The notes under the pieces are model-generated. The model did no database searches. It was not told where the DNA came from and saw only the letters and a list, made by a program, of their open reading frames with translations. A DNA stretch of 64,000 nt from Riptortus pedestris (taxonomy: Eukaryota > Arthropoda > Insecta > Hemiptera > Alydidae): the NCBI GenBank assembly GCA_019009955.1, contig CM032228.1:68991501-69055500 (forward strand), written 5' to 3'. Each line of letters starts with the position of its first letter. Positions within the stretch are counted from its first letter, which is position 1. This document shows positions 46,292 through 57,147 of the stretch, piece by piece. Both the position numbers and the translations under genes were made by a program.

Positions 46292-46951
46292 TCTGTTAAC
46301 GCTCTAGCGGTCGCAATTTTTGTTTTATCGTTACGAAACTCGATATTTAACCGTTTTATGTAAAAAGACAGATCAAGTTCGTTAATGGCTGAAATCGGAC
46401 CAGAGGGAGGGGGGTTTAGAGGGGGGATTTTCGAAAATTCAAAATATCTCCGTTATTATGCATCGGATCGAAAAATTAGTACAGAACCAATCTTATTGCA
46501 AATTAAATTTACTATAAATAGTGTTATATACATTTATTCTCTATCTTGAATATTAACCGAGATATTTGCATTTTTATGAAGTCTGTTGTGGGGTATAGTT
46601 CGGATTATGTCGGCCATCTTCGTCATTTCTCGGCTCAGGCGGAAGCTTCTTCTAACCTGGCGTTTTTAACCTTTCCTTACCTTCCTTACTTTGTGAGATT
46701 TATGCAAATACGTTTTGTTCATCCGCCACCCCCCCCCTTCTTTAGTTCTTGGACTACTGAAATTTGAGTTATTAAAATATAAATTATTCTTACAATTCAG
46801 AAGCCGTTTCAGTTGGGTATTTATTTTAATTAACTGAAACATTTTTCATTATCTAATCACGGTGGTATTGTGTTACCAGTATGCAGATTTCTCTATTGTA
46901 AAACTTCACAGGGGAAATCTGCTTAGTTTACGCAGCCCCTGAGTGACGGAC

Positions 46952-46955
<4 letters not shown>
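45609..46955 (-). mobile_element. Family A, reversed, split by a family B element in its TA tract
   Basis: A 3' segment CCTTAAGGGAAATCAGCTAT at 45613 to the TA tract (45727-45806), then reversed B (45807-46243), a second TA tract (46244-46289), then the A body (CTCTAGCGGTCGCAATTTT) to CACAGGGGAAATCTGCTTAG and GAGTGACGGACTTTTT. Both A ends are recognisable, with the hairpin half-lost. Confidence 0.85.
45807..46243 (-). repeat. Family B, reversed, tail and one unit
   Basis: TTGTAACCTCTGTCTGTACA, CGCGAAATTTCACGATAAC, a GTTTGTTTGTTTGTTTATTT run, GGCTGAACCGAATTATATGA and GGAGTGGGGGTTATAAGG. It ends AGCGGAAGTGAACAACTTA at the second TA tract. The head end is missing. Same orientation as its host A copy. 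Confidence 0.82.

Positions 46956-46956
<1 letters not shown>

Positions 46957-47012
<56 letters not shown>
46957..47012. repeat. TA microsatellite at the 5' end of a family A copy
   Basis: About 56 bases of TA repeat directly after GACGGACTTTT. It flanks A externally, so A itself may insert at AT-rich tracts. Confidence 0.85.
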
Positions 47013-47015
<3 letters not shown>

Positions 47016-47299
47016 TAGTATACTAATCAAATTTTCTAACTAATGTATAAGTTGTGAAAGACACCTGAAAAGAATAAGTCTGCACCTCCTCTTCATGGGT
47101 AGTTCTATTCGAAACTGTTAAGTGAAATTCAAGTCATTCATATGGGTCATTAGTTAATCCTAATAAACAAGGATAATTTGGAATATTAAGGGTTTGATTT
47201 CAGGAAGTTGAAAAGGACCCGTAATCAGTAATGGGCTCAGTACACAACAAGTTTCAGTACATAAACTGGAGATACTCATCAGCGTAATTTGAATTCATT
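47013..47299. other. Spacer, no feature recognised
   Basis: No frame or repeat recognised. Confidence 0.3.
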
Positions 47300-47800
47300 C
47301 GACTTAGCGGAAGCCTGACATGAAAAAACGCGATATTTCGTTTCCTATTGGTTTTTCGGCAGACATGCACTTAACAGAAGGTGTTTATGTTGTTATTAAG
47401 AGGAACTTTTGTTACACAGACTTGTAGTATAACAAAGTATAAACGAGATATACGCAAAAGAACTATTGCTGAAGTAAGCAATTTTATTGGATCAAAAGAA
47501 TGAAACTAAACAAAATTTCGTATGTAAATTAACATTAACTCCCTTATTATTACAAGCTCCACCAACATTGCTAGGAACGACCCGGAGTGGGAGATATAAA
47601 GGAGGCCTGGAATGGAATTCGGGATATTTCGTTCCTATTGCTTTTTCGGCAAGCGTGCACGTTAAAGAAGGTATTTATTTTGTTATTTAAAATACCATTT
47701 ATTATAAAACACTTTTATCATATAACGAAGAATAAACAAGATATACGTTAAAAACTATAGCGGGAGCCAACAATTTTGTTAGCACTTATTAAAGTTTTGT
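47300..47800 (-). repeat. Family B, reversed, internal units, diverged
   Basis: GGAAGCCTGACATGAAAAAA, CGATATTTCGTTTCCTATTG, AGATATACGCAAAAGAACTA, GGAGTGGGAGATATAAAGG and AAAACTATAGCGGGAGCC; two units at about 300-bp spacing. Both ends are lost. Confidence 0.75.
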
Positions 47801-47989
47801 TTAATATAAGCATATTATGACATATAATGTTATGTTTTTACACTTATATGATGGTTCTTAGCATGATTCGGATTAGGGAAGTTATAAATCTAAGCCTCCC
47901 CCGCCCAGCTGATTTATTATGTATTTTCAATATAAATTAACTTCGTTATTTATTTCCAATAGAAAAGTAAACTATAAATGCATTTCAAA

Positions 47990-48213
47990 GGTCAGGTTAG
48001 CCATGTGAGTTGGAGCGTTGCCTTTAATCTCACATGGTAAACCTAGAGTGGCGGGTTCGATTCGCGCTTGGTCAATAGGAATTCATTTAGTGATGAACTG
48101 ATTAAGTCAAATCCTTAATTCCCTCCCGGCTAGAAAAGAGTTTTAACCTGTAGATAACCCGACCCAATTAACCATAGTATCAAAAGTTTGACGTTAATAA
48201 ATAATAATAATAA
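47990..48213 (+). mobile_element. tRNA-derived SINE, full-length
   Basis: Head GTCAGGTTAGCCATGTGAGT (box A-like) and GGCGGGTTCGATTCGCGC (box B GGTTCGATTC) about 55 bases apart. The body has TTTAGTGATGAACTG and CGGCTAGAAAAGAGTTTTAA, and the tail is GTTAATAAATAATAATAATA. The best preserved promoter among the four copies. A clear target duplication was not identified. Confidence 0.82.
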
Positions 48214-48330
48214 GAGCATTTCGATTTTTTAATTTTTATAATGTATATTTAAACATAGTCATGCAGAAGAATTTTCACAACGTGTGTACAACGTAAGTTG
48301 TGGGGAATCAAGCTCCTTAATTTTAGTATA

Positions 48331-49480
48331 TACTAGCTCAGATACCCGGCTTCGCCCGGGAATTCATTTGGTGATTTCATGGTGATGGATTTTTTTTGGC
48401 AAGGCTTTACTTTGCACAATATTTTGACATTTACCCGTCCCAGTGTTTATGGTTAATACCCGTCGTTGCTGTGGATTTGTTAATAATAAAATTAATTTTT
48501 TATGTAAGACTTCACTGTCCTCCATATTTTCAAATGTCCCGTCTCCTGTGCATCTTCGATATTTTTATATTTCCCGTCTCTTATACATGTAAATATGGTG
48601 AATTTTTATTTCAGGCCTCCCTTATAACCCCCCTCCCGTTCGAACCTAAAAATTTCAATATAACTTATAATCATGGCAGAATTAATGCTAATTGACATAC
48701 CGAGTTTTGTTAAGTTTGGTTCAGCCTTTAGTGCCCGCTAAAGTTTTAACGTATAACTCATTTATACTTAGGTATACGACAAAAGTGTATATAACAAAAG
48801 TTACTCCAAATAACAAAATAAACAACTTTTGTTATGTTTATATTTGCGGAAAAACCAATAGGAAACGAAATATCGCTATTTTTAATTTCGGGCTTCCTTA
48901 TAACCCCCACTCCTGCCCGTCCATAGAAATGTTGGTATGGGTTATTATAATGAAGGCCTCACTGCTAATACACATACCGAGTTCTATTTAGTTCGGTTGA
49001 GTCTTTTTTGGCAAATAATATTGTTGACTCCCGCTATAATTTTTAGCGTATAACGCATTTAAACTTCGGTATACGACAAAAGTGTATATAACAAAAGTTA
49101 CTCTAAATAACAAAGTAAAGAACTTTTGTTATGTGGATATTTGCCGAATAACCAATAGAAAACGAAATATCACTATTTTTAATTTCAGCTCTCCCTTATA
49201 ACCCCCACTCCTGTTTGTCTCAGAGAATATTAACATAGCCTAAAGTCTAAGTTGGGTTAGTAGTAATATAGATATTAAGTTTCATAAAATTCGGCTCAGC
49301 CGTTTATGCGTGAAAAGGTAACAAACAAACAAACAAACAAACAAATAAACAAACAAACAAACACCAAAGAAACAAAATGCAGTTATGGTGTCTATGACAT
49401 GTGAAACGAAAAGTTATCGTGAAATTTCGCGAAAAAAATCAATGTACAGACAGAGGTTACAATTTTATATATATATATAG
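48331..49480 (+). mobile_element. Family B, both ends present, free-standing
   Basis: Head CTAGCTCAGATACCCGGCTT and TCGCCCGGGAATTCATTTG after a short TATATA. Two units have the CCCCCACTCCTG box at about 48903 and 49202 (spacing about 298). The tail has a CAAACAAACAAACAAACAAA run at 49323-49362, then CGTGAAATTTCGCGAAAAA and GGTTACAATTTTATATATAT. It gives the reference boundaries of the family outside A: about 1.15 kb, TA on both sides, no frame. The tail style (GCTCAGCCGTTTATGCG, CAAA-repeat, TATA end) resembles RTE-type retroposon 3' ends. Confidence 0.85.
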
Positions 49481-49576
49481 ATTATATTATTTTCTCCGAT
49501 ATTCTGATGTTATTGAAATAATTATGTACTATCATATCTATTAAACGTTTCTTGTTAATGTCATCATAAATAAAGG

Positions 49577-49579
<3 letters not shown>

Positions 49580-49634
<55 letters not shown>
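49580..49634. repeat. TA microsatellite
   Basis: About 55 bases of TA repeat, followed by a CACACGCCCGTGTGTGT palindrome (49645-49661). Confidence 0.85.
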
Positions 49635-49637
<3 letters not shown>

Positions 49638-49639
49638 CA

Positions 49640-51690
49640 TAAACACACGCCCGTGTGTGTTTATATGTGTATATATTTGTCTGTTTTGAGTACTGTGGGG
49701 AAGTGATTTTTATCTAGCTAGATATTTAAGCAAATGCGTACATGTTCCACTAAATACTAACGCCTGAAATCTACTGAAAACGTCCTTCTAATGCGGTTTT
49801 CATTTCGAAGACCTGAACTATACTAAAAACCTTATGACCAGGATGTACTTTTAAAGTGCCCGGTTAGGGAAGACTTTTTATTAGAGGAAAAATGAAACTT
49901 ACTATTTAGTGCGTACTTTAGTTTTGACAATTGCGTAAGCAAAATTTCATTATTATTTAAAAATAAATTTATATTTTACAAATAAAACACAACTGTCTAA
50001 GGGAGAAACATACTCTTAATTAAAATCCACTCAAAAAAATTGATTGGAAGACACATTCTTAATTTTGACCCGCGAAAAATTCTTTTTTTTTGACCTATGA
50101 CACGACAAGGATAATAATACCTTTCCTTTGTGTCTAAGTAGATCGTTGCACAAAACAATAGTTTTACGAACGATTGTAATTATTATTTTTATTTGACTTG
50201 CGGAGAATGAGGCCAAAACGTTCACAAGGTTGATTGTATTCAATCAGCAGGCAATTTCCAATGATCACGTTTTTCAATGTTGAGCTGTTAATTGCTTATT
50301 TCGTATTGACCATAGCCCAAACCTGACTCACAGTCACATTTAAAAATATCTCAGAAGTTCAAATGCTCCATCGACCGACTAAGTTTTGCAAGAGAATTAA
50401 ACATGCTATCGACTGAACGGATCAGCAAAATTAATCGTTGCTAAAATACTTTAGAGGCTTTGGAAGAGTTGCTTTGTGTTAATTAAGGCAGCTGGTTTGC
50501 TTAAGGTGTGATATGATCGTCTAGAGAGGTTTGTGGGTCGAACACAACTCTGATGGATGGTGATTGGGAGATCTCTCTCTCTCTCTCTTTTCTTTAAGAT
50601 ATATATATTTTTTTTTCGTGTTGTTTCCAATCCTGGCCGATTCTTGTTCCCGAGTCAGGAGAACAAGATCGCTGGAAAGCGGGACAGCGTGCTTTATACT
50701 TGAGAACCATGCTAATTGTAGCTCTTTGCTTTCCAGTGTGCGTGTATTGTATTTATTGGCAAAACCCTTTGGATTTACAGCGCCTGCGCGGTGAGGCCCG
50801 TTATGCTCGTTATCCTCGTAAGCTCCTGCCAGCCTCAGAGCGACTTATGCACTCTCGGCCCCGGGAGACACACAGCCTCGGCGACGGATTTTTTTCTGAA
50901 TTTTAATGCCTCCTCCCCCCTCCCTCTTCAGCTCACCCCCAACCTTGCCGTCTATTCTTCTTTTTAACGTGTTTTTCGGCCGAAAACGTGTAGGTCGCCG
51001 GCCAAACAAATCAGACCTTCCCTGGCCTCCAGTATCTTATGTGAAAGGAGGACGTCTTTTCTTTTCTGTAGACAATTTAAGAGGTGAACCATGAATTGTA
51101 AATTTCATGTGAGTTTGTTCTTAATGCACAATATATTTAACCTTTTCTCGGAAGGCAAGCGTGAATTTAAATTTTTTTCTTATCAGTTCATATAATCTTC
51201 ATTACCTTATTTATTTATTTTTTCCTCTCGTTCACCCACTTAGTTAATTAATTCGAATGATATTGGCATATACTCCAAAGAACCGGAATAAGAATAAATT
51301 ACGCCAATTAGGAACAAGATGGAACAACCCAGGAATAAATACTTCCTGGCTTAGTTATTTTGTAGAATTCTTATATAATTTAACCATGTGTCTTCAACTA
51401 TAACATTAAACAACAAAAGTTGTAAAAACCAATGTGAATAATATAATTAAATTCATTAATTCGGGTTAAGAACAGTGAAACTTTCTCTTTAATTTGCCTA
51501 TTACCATTGAGTATCATCTCTCTGTATTAAGTGTTATTCTCCGATAATTGTGAACAAATCAATAAGTGACTGACTAACTGCCGCAAAACTAAATACTCAA
51601 AATGAATGTTTTGAGTATTTACGATCAATCAAATCAACTGCTAGAGCCAAATACATAGCAGACAAATATTCGAAAAAATCCAACAATTGT
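49640..51690. other. Single-copy island
   Basis: Non-repetitive. A CT run at 50571-50588 and a GC-rich segment at 50640-51100. Frames at 50700-50906 (68 codons, starting with a hydrophobic stretch LIVALCFPVCVYCIYW) and 50906-51094 have no recognised homology, and their codon use is unremarkable. The first could be a signal-anchor-like peptide but has no supporting context. Confidence 0.35.
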
Positions 51691-51888
51691 AGAACATTTA
51701 CAGCTTAACAAGTTTAGTTTTGTAACTTTTTCGATCCTAAACAAAATAAAGGAGTTATTTTGAAATGTTCAGTACCCCCTCCCCCTATTCTAAACCCGAT
51801 TGAATAAGATTGGTTCTATACACTATTTCGATCTTACGTATAATAACGGAGATATTTGAATTTTCTCGTCTAAACCCCTCTCTCAGTG

Positions 51889-52505
51889 TTGTCATACCTC
51901 TCGGTGGAGACCGTCGTCACTGGCTGATGGTTGAGTACCGCTGGCAAGCGCTTTCGATGCGATGGCATTATCTTCAAGCCTGTCAATAGTTGTACTGAGT
52001 TGGTTGTCCGTCAGTCAGTGGGTTTTATGTCTGTTCACCGTATTAGTTGTTTACGTTTAGTCCAGTCGTTTGACAGATCAGAATGGTAAGTAAACAGATC
52101 TAATAAAACGTAAACAACCCACCACACATAACAATTTACCTGAACACTAAAACAACCCGTTGACAGGTCTGAGTGGTAAGTAAACAGATCTCGATTTAAA
52201 ACGTAAACAACCCACCACACGAAAACAATTTACCTGAACATCAACATCCCTCGTTTGACAGATCTTAGTGGTAAGTAAACAGATCTGGACTAAACGTAAA
52301 CAACTAATACGGTGAACAGAGCATAAAACCCACTGACTGACGGACAACCAACTCAGTACAACTATTAACAGGCTTGAAGATGGTGCCATCGCATCGAAAG
52401 CGCTTGACAGCGGTACTCAACCATCAGCCAGTGACGACGGTCTCTACCGATAGGTATGACAATAGTATCATTTATATTGGCGGTTCTAACCCTTTATTTG
52501 AATTA
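51889..52505. mobile_element. Family D, long inverted-arm element with 12-bp target duplication
   Basis: Target duplication CCTCTCTCAGTG at 51877-51888 and 52506-52517. Inverted arms of about 170 bp each: TTGTCATACCTCTCGGTGGA...TAGTTGTTTACGTTTAGTCC and its complement. The right end carries an extra 45-base segment ending CCCTTTATTTGAATTA. The centre (about 52065-52300) contains tandem units of about 90 bp, each with TGGTAAGTAAACAGATCT and GTAAACAACCCACCACAC. No coding sequence. Each arm contains a TTGAAGAT...CGCATCGAAAGCGCTTG motif of Penelope-terminal type. Confidence 0.8.
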
Positions 52506-52636
52506 CCTCTCTCAGTGGTTCAATTTCAGCCATTAATGAACTTGATCTTTAGTTCATAAAACGTTTAAATAGCGAGTTTGGTATCGATCAAACAACAATT
52601 CCGATTCTAGAGCGTTAACAGGAAAAAATATATATA

Positions 52637-53250
52637 CACTCAACCGCAAAAAAAACTGGACATTTAGATTTAGTCATATAATTTTGTTAAATACTTAATA
52701 TATATATATATTAATTTTTTAATTAAAATAATTAGTTAATCTATAGGTTATTTAAACAAAATCTGCCAAAAGTGAATAATTTTTATTGATTATTTACAAA
52801 AAAATACAAAATAAAAAAAAAAGAAAAAGATAAATTAACACATTTAAGAAAAAAAATTATTCTTCATTTTTATTACAGTGAATGGTAGACTTCGCTATCC
52901 CAAGCGTTTCGGCAATGTAACTTAAGCTCCGGCCTTCCATCTAAGTTTGAAAGACCAATTATTCTGGACCGAAATAAAAATAAAACATTAATTAAAGAAA
53001 ATGCTTGGTTAATAATTAAAGATGTTTAAATGTGCGAAAAACTACTTACAGTTTAGAATAGATCAACTTCACGACAAATAAATCTAATCTGAGTTTTATC
53101 TAATTGTTTACTAATCCTGAAGGGATTAGTTTAATGGACTTAGACTCAAAATTCTCTGTAATAACTAGAATGCCCACATAAAGAAAATTGCTGATAATTA
53201 GCTTTTAATACGACAAAAATGAAGTGTCCGGTTTTTTTTGCGGTTGAGTG
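52637..53250 (-). mobile_element. Tc1-like element, deleted, in the TA tract of family A
   Basis: Inverted ends CACTCAACCGCAAAAAAAAC and TGGACA, matched by TGTCCGG and TTTTTTTTGCGGTTGAGTG at the right. TA duplication on both sides (52635-52636, 53251-53252). The 614-bp length is well below an intact Tc1-like element. Coding is reduced to a helix-turn-helix relic on the minus strand. It sits exactly where family A keeps its TA tract. Confidence 0.85.
52857..52940 (-). pseudogene. Tc1-type transposase helix-turn-helix relic
   Basis: A 27-codon minus-strand frame with EGRSLSYIAETLGIAKST and IH, then a stop. The G-R-S-x-x-x-I-A-x-x-L-G-x-x-x-S-T-I pattern is the first helix-turn-helix of Tc1-type transposases, which binds the inverted repeats. 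The sequence upstream in the gene (TTGGTCTTTCAAACTTAG) looks out of frame. No DDE residues were seen. Confidence 0.75.
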
Positions 53251-53344
53251 TATATATATATCTACACATATTTTTCGAAAATCACTTCATGAGCACAATC
53301 TCAATAGCTTATTTCCATTAAAGGAAAGCTGCTAAAAATAAAAT

Positions 53345-53735
53345 TATTTCGGTAAATATTCTAGATGGATATATACAGAAGAGCAATTTAATTGCAAATA
53401 TTTATATACAATTAAATTTGTATACGGGTGTTGTAGGTACAATTTTTCAATCCGATGTAAACGGAGATATCATGGAATCCCCCCCCCCCCGATTTCAGCC
53501 GTTGACGAGAACTGACTCTTTTCACAATATACACAATTTCACAATAAAATTTTAAATATCGAGTTTAATAATGATCAAACGGAAATTTCTACCACTTGGG
53601 CGTTAGCAAAGAAAAAAATATATTTATTGTTATAGTTCGCGTCCTAGGTACCATCAATGGATATTTGAAGAGTATTTATGAAAATCTTGTCATGAGGGCA
53701 TCCTCAATAGCTGTTTTCCCTGAAGGAAAATCTGC
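53345..53735 (+). repeat. Family A, short second copy in tandem
   Basis: AAATATTCTAGATGGATATA, TTTTTCAATCCGATG, CCCCCCCGATTTCAGCCG, then the 3' end CTGTTTTCCCTGAAGGAAAA, TCTGCTAAAA at 53735. It follows the 3' end of the previous copy directly, in the same orientation. Confidence 0.78.
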
Positions 53736-54239
53736 TAAAAAGTGGCTCTCATTATTGATTTTTCAGATAGTATGAGCTAACGTTCTCTGTTCATTAGAAT
53801 TTATTTCACATGTTATATTGACAATATCCTCCGTGAACCATATTTATTTTTCCGATTCCGAAAAAGCAGTTCACAGAAAAAGAGAACTGTCTCGCAAAGG
53901 TCGTATCACGCAGGCCGATACAAAATTTCCGTTGATGCGAAGATCACGAAGTATGACTAAAGGAAGGAGCGTAGGTGAGTAAAAGTGCTTGCTCGCCTAG
54001 CCGTCTCCCACGGTGATAAGTCGTGAATATCAGCTGATCGTTAGCACTATGCACAGATTAATCAGACCAACTCTCAGTTCGTGGAGTCACTCCTGCCAGG
54101 CGACCAGCTGACGTCAACCATACCTACTCGATCAAGAAGAATGGAATCGTTTATAATTTAGGGATTATTGCCATATCGGATAGATTATATGATATATTTA
54201 TTTTTGATGAGTTGCTTTTGTACTGGAGAAACCCATGGA
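53736..54239. other. Single-copy island
   Basis: Balanced-composition, non-repetitive DNA (for example 53890-54130). No reading frame or repeat recognised. Confidence 0.35.
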
Positions 54240-54982
54240 GTCCGTCACGCAGGGTCGTAAACTAAGCAGATTCCCAATGCGAAAGTTTACAATAGATAAA
54301 TATATAAACAGGTAACACTACTGTGAATGCTCATTAAATTTACAATAACAGTATATAATCTCTACAACAGAAAGCGGCTGGATAGTATACAAGCAGGTCA
54401 GCCAGCCTCGTAGCGCTGCATAGATAGACCGGGAAGACAAACAATTAATGAAATATATCTGAATAAAACATATTCATTTATTGAAAACAATTTACTAAAG
54501 CTAGTTGTGTAATTTTTAATGAATCAGAATCAGTTTTATCTCAATCACTCAAATTTTAGTAATTTATCTCACAAATTAAAAGTTCAAGGAAAACAATATT
54601 TGGTATTTAGGCTTCAAATAATATGGTTTATTATATAACAGAGTATTGTTTATAAAATACAAGTGGAAGTGGGGGTTTAATGAATAATGAAAACTGAAAA
54701 ATGCAAATATATCGGTTAATATTAAAGATAGAGAATAAATGTATATAACAATATTTATAGTAAATTTGATTTGCAATAAGATTTATTCTGTACACTTTTT
54801 CAATCCGACTTATAGTAACAGAAATATTTCGAATTTTCGAAATTCTCCCCTCTAAACCCCCCCCCCATTGGTCCGATTTCAGCCGTTAACGAACTTGTTC
54901 TTTCTTTTTACATTAAACGATTAAATATCGAGTTTGGTAACGATCAAACAAAAATTGCGACCGCTAGAGCGGTAACAGACAA

Positions 54983-55045
<63 letters not shown>

Positions 55046-55049
<4 letters not shown>

Positions 55050-55578
55050 GTGTTATTCTTCTTGGAGTTTTGGTCAATGTTAGTGAAATAAATCTTAGTT
55101 TATGCCGATATTTCGAGAATCCTTATTTTCTCTTCTTCAGGGCTGTAAAATTACATGTACTACTTTATAATATTGCACATTGTTAATACACATTATTGTA
55201 AAAGGGTGTTTTTTCCCCTTTTCTTACTATTACTTACCAAGACTAAATAATCTATAAACTATTATACATTATTATTGCACTATAGTGTTATAGTAGCCTT
55301 CCTTGTTTTGTTTACATAGCAGGGTCACAGCCTTTTGTATGTTTCATATATTTATAGTATTATTAGGTTTCTTTGTTGGTTAAACTATATTATAATTGTT
55401 GTACTGTAGTTGTTATATTATTTTACAATCGTTATTGCTATGTACTATTACAATTATTGCTATGTTTTATTAAATATATGTTATTGCAATTTACCACTAT
55501 GTTATTCTCGAAATATCGGCATAAACTAAGATTTATTTCACCAACATTGACCAAAACTCCAAGAAGAATAACACACCC
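55046..55578. mobile_element. Inverted-arm element with 75-bp TIRs, Penelope-type ends
   Basis: Left end GGGTGTGTTATTCTTCTTGG; the first 75 bases are the reverse complement of the last 75 with one mismatch, ending CCAAGAAGAATAACACACCC. Flanked by TA on both sides (microsatellite). The middle is AT-rich and non-coding. Reverse complemented, the left arm has GCCCTGAAGAAGAGAA and TTCTCGAAATATCGGC, resembling Penelope terminal repeats. The right arm keeps only the second half of that motif. Confidence 0.8.
55104..55143 (-). ncRNA. Hammerhead-like motif, degenerate
   Basis: Minus strand: GCC, CTGAAGA, extra A, stem II GAGAA/TTCTC (five pairs, 8-nt loop), GAAA, TATC, GGC. Stem I has only three pairs and stem III none, so the fold is marginal, though the order of elements matches the motifs at 9.3 and 43.5 kb. 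Confidence 0.33.
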
Positions 55579-55745
55579 TATATAAATACAACCTGGTCGA
55601 AAACAATTATATATATATATACAGTTTTGAACGGACCTCATTTTCGTCTCTACTAGGTAGAATCGATGGACATTTGAAGAAAAATTTCGAAAATTGTGTC
55701 ATGAGTACGACCTCAATAGCTGATTTCCCTTAAGGGAAACCTGCT

Positions 55746-56587
55746 AAAATATAGTAGTGGTTTAATAAGGGAAGAAAATATGAATATAGCGGCCAAGCTG
55801 GAAGACGGCCGTTCATTCTCCACAGAGATACGAACGATTCACTATCGCACGAATTACTATAATTTAATAGTATTTTAGTTATTAATAGATTAAGAAGATT
55901 AATTTATCCTAAAGAAGGTTTAATTGGAAATTGAAAAAAAAAAATATTCCATTCATCTCCTATTTCTAACTGGCTCAGATTAATTAGATCTTAAATTTGC
56001 GTAAATTACTTAGCTAACCATTATATAATTCATTGAACCTTTCTTAAATAGTTAATGTTACAGTTACAACTATGTACTCACAGTGTGTTACACTGAATAA
56101 CAATTTTTAGATCATGGTTAGCTAGCTCTATCTGAGATGTCACTGGAGATGAGGCAAGTGCTTTCGAAGTGCTCCGTCGAAATAAATCGGTGAGAAGGAT
56201 TTAGGAGTTTTTATTTTTTCGTGATTTTTAACAAGCTTTACATAGGGTATTCCCTATAATACGAAAGCTCATGGTATGTTGATATAACGTTTATCATGAT
56301 GAATTGTCTGAGGAAATATTCGAGAGATTCCACACAATGAAGGCTCTCTTTCTCTCCATGTTTAGTATCCCAAGGAATCATAAATCCCTGTAGAATTGCT
56401 ATTTAGAAATACTGGTATTCAAAATGATAAAATAAGACATCCAACGCTACGGAATAATTGAAAAATCTGTATAGCTTATTTGGCCTCTTCGTGTCAGAGT
56501 TCTATAATTTCACCTTTATTTTTGGGAGGTACTCGAAATAGAAGGTTTATTACGTTATCCATGTCCCATTCAAGTGTTGGAATCTTT
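55746..56587. other. Non-repetitive AT-rich stretch
   Basis: No frame or repeat recognised. Confidence 0.4.
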
Positions 56588-57147
56588 TAGAAAATTTCCC
56601 TTAGGAGAAATCAGCTATTTAGGTTGTACACATGACGAGATATCCAATCGATCCTATCCAGGAAATGACGAAAATGAGGTCCGTTCAAATCTATATGTGT
56701 GTGTGTGTGTATGTCTGTTAACGCTCTAGCGGTTGCATGTTTTGTTTAATCGTTACCAAACTCGATAATAAAACATTTTAGGTAAAGATAAAAGTCAAGT
56801 TCGTTAATGGCAAAAATCGGACCAGTGGGAGGGGGAGGTTAAGAAAGGGGAATTAGGAAATTCAAAATATCTTCGGATCATAAAATGATAGAATCAATCT
56901 TGTTAAAAAATTGTAATTCAATGTATTTTTTCGAGACTCAAGTATTAGGCGAGTTCGTATATTCTTATATTCGTACATTCTTGCTTTCTGCCTTCAGTGA
57001 CTCCCCCGTTAGATGCAAAAAACTGATTAGTAGAAGGAAGAACTCATAGGCTTTTTTTAAATATAAATAGAGAATACGTGGTGAGATGAGATAACTAGTA
57101 TGTAGGAAATCTGCTTAGTTAACGCTGACACCGCGCGTCGGCCTTTT
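56588..57147 (-). repeat. Family A, reversed, with TG instead of TA tract
   Basis: AAAATTTCCCTTAGGAGAAA hairpin, GATGACGAAAATGAGGTCCG and TTCAAATCTATATG, then a TG repeat (56697-56711) where TA normally lies. CTCTAGCGGTTGCATG and GACCAGTGGGAGGGGG follow. It ends GTAGGAAATCTGCTTAGTTA near 57122 with a decayed 5' end to 57147. Confidence 0.78.

Larger units (their letters stand above)
51690..53334 (+). repeat. Family A copy interrupted by two other elements
   Basis: Body boxes GAATAAGATTGGTTCTATAC and TATAATAACGGAGATATTTG up to 51888. Then the family D insertion (51889-52505), then GGTTCAATTTCAGCC, CGAGTTTGGTATCGATCAAA and AGAGCGTTAACAGG. A Tc1-like element sits in the TA tract (52637-53250), then the 3' segment ATTTTTCGAAAATCACTTCA and the hairpin to GCTGCTAAAA at 53334. 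Confidence 0.8.
54240..55745 (+). repeat. Family A complete copy with an insertion in its TA tract
   Basis: 5' end GTCCGTCACGCAGGGTCG and AAACTAAGCAGATTCCC. Long body with AAACGATTAAATATCGAGTT and CTAGAGCGGTAACAGAC, TA tract (54985-55045), inserted element (55046-55578), residual TA, then TTTGAACGGACCTCATTTTC. The terminal hairpin GATTTCCCTTAAGGGAAACC ends at 55745. A TAGACCGGGAAGACAAACA box in the body is also seen at 42379. Confidence 0.87.

Noticed and set aside
50700..50906. 68-codon frame with a hydrophobic start, possible small secreted peptide
   Set aside because: No homology, no conserved motif, no supporting promoter or splice context; listed only within the island.
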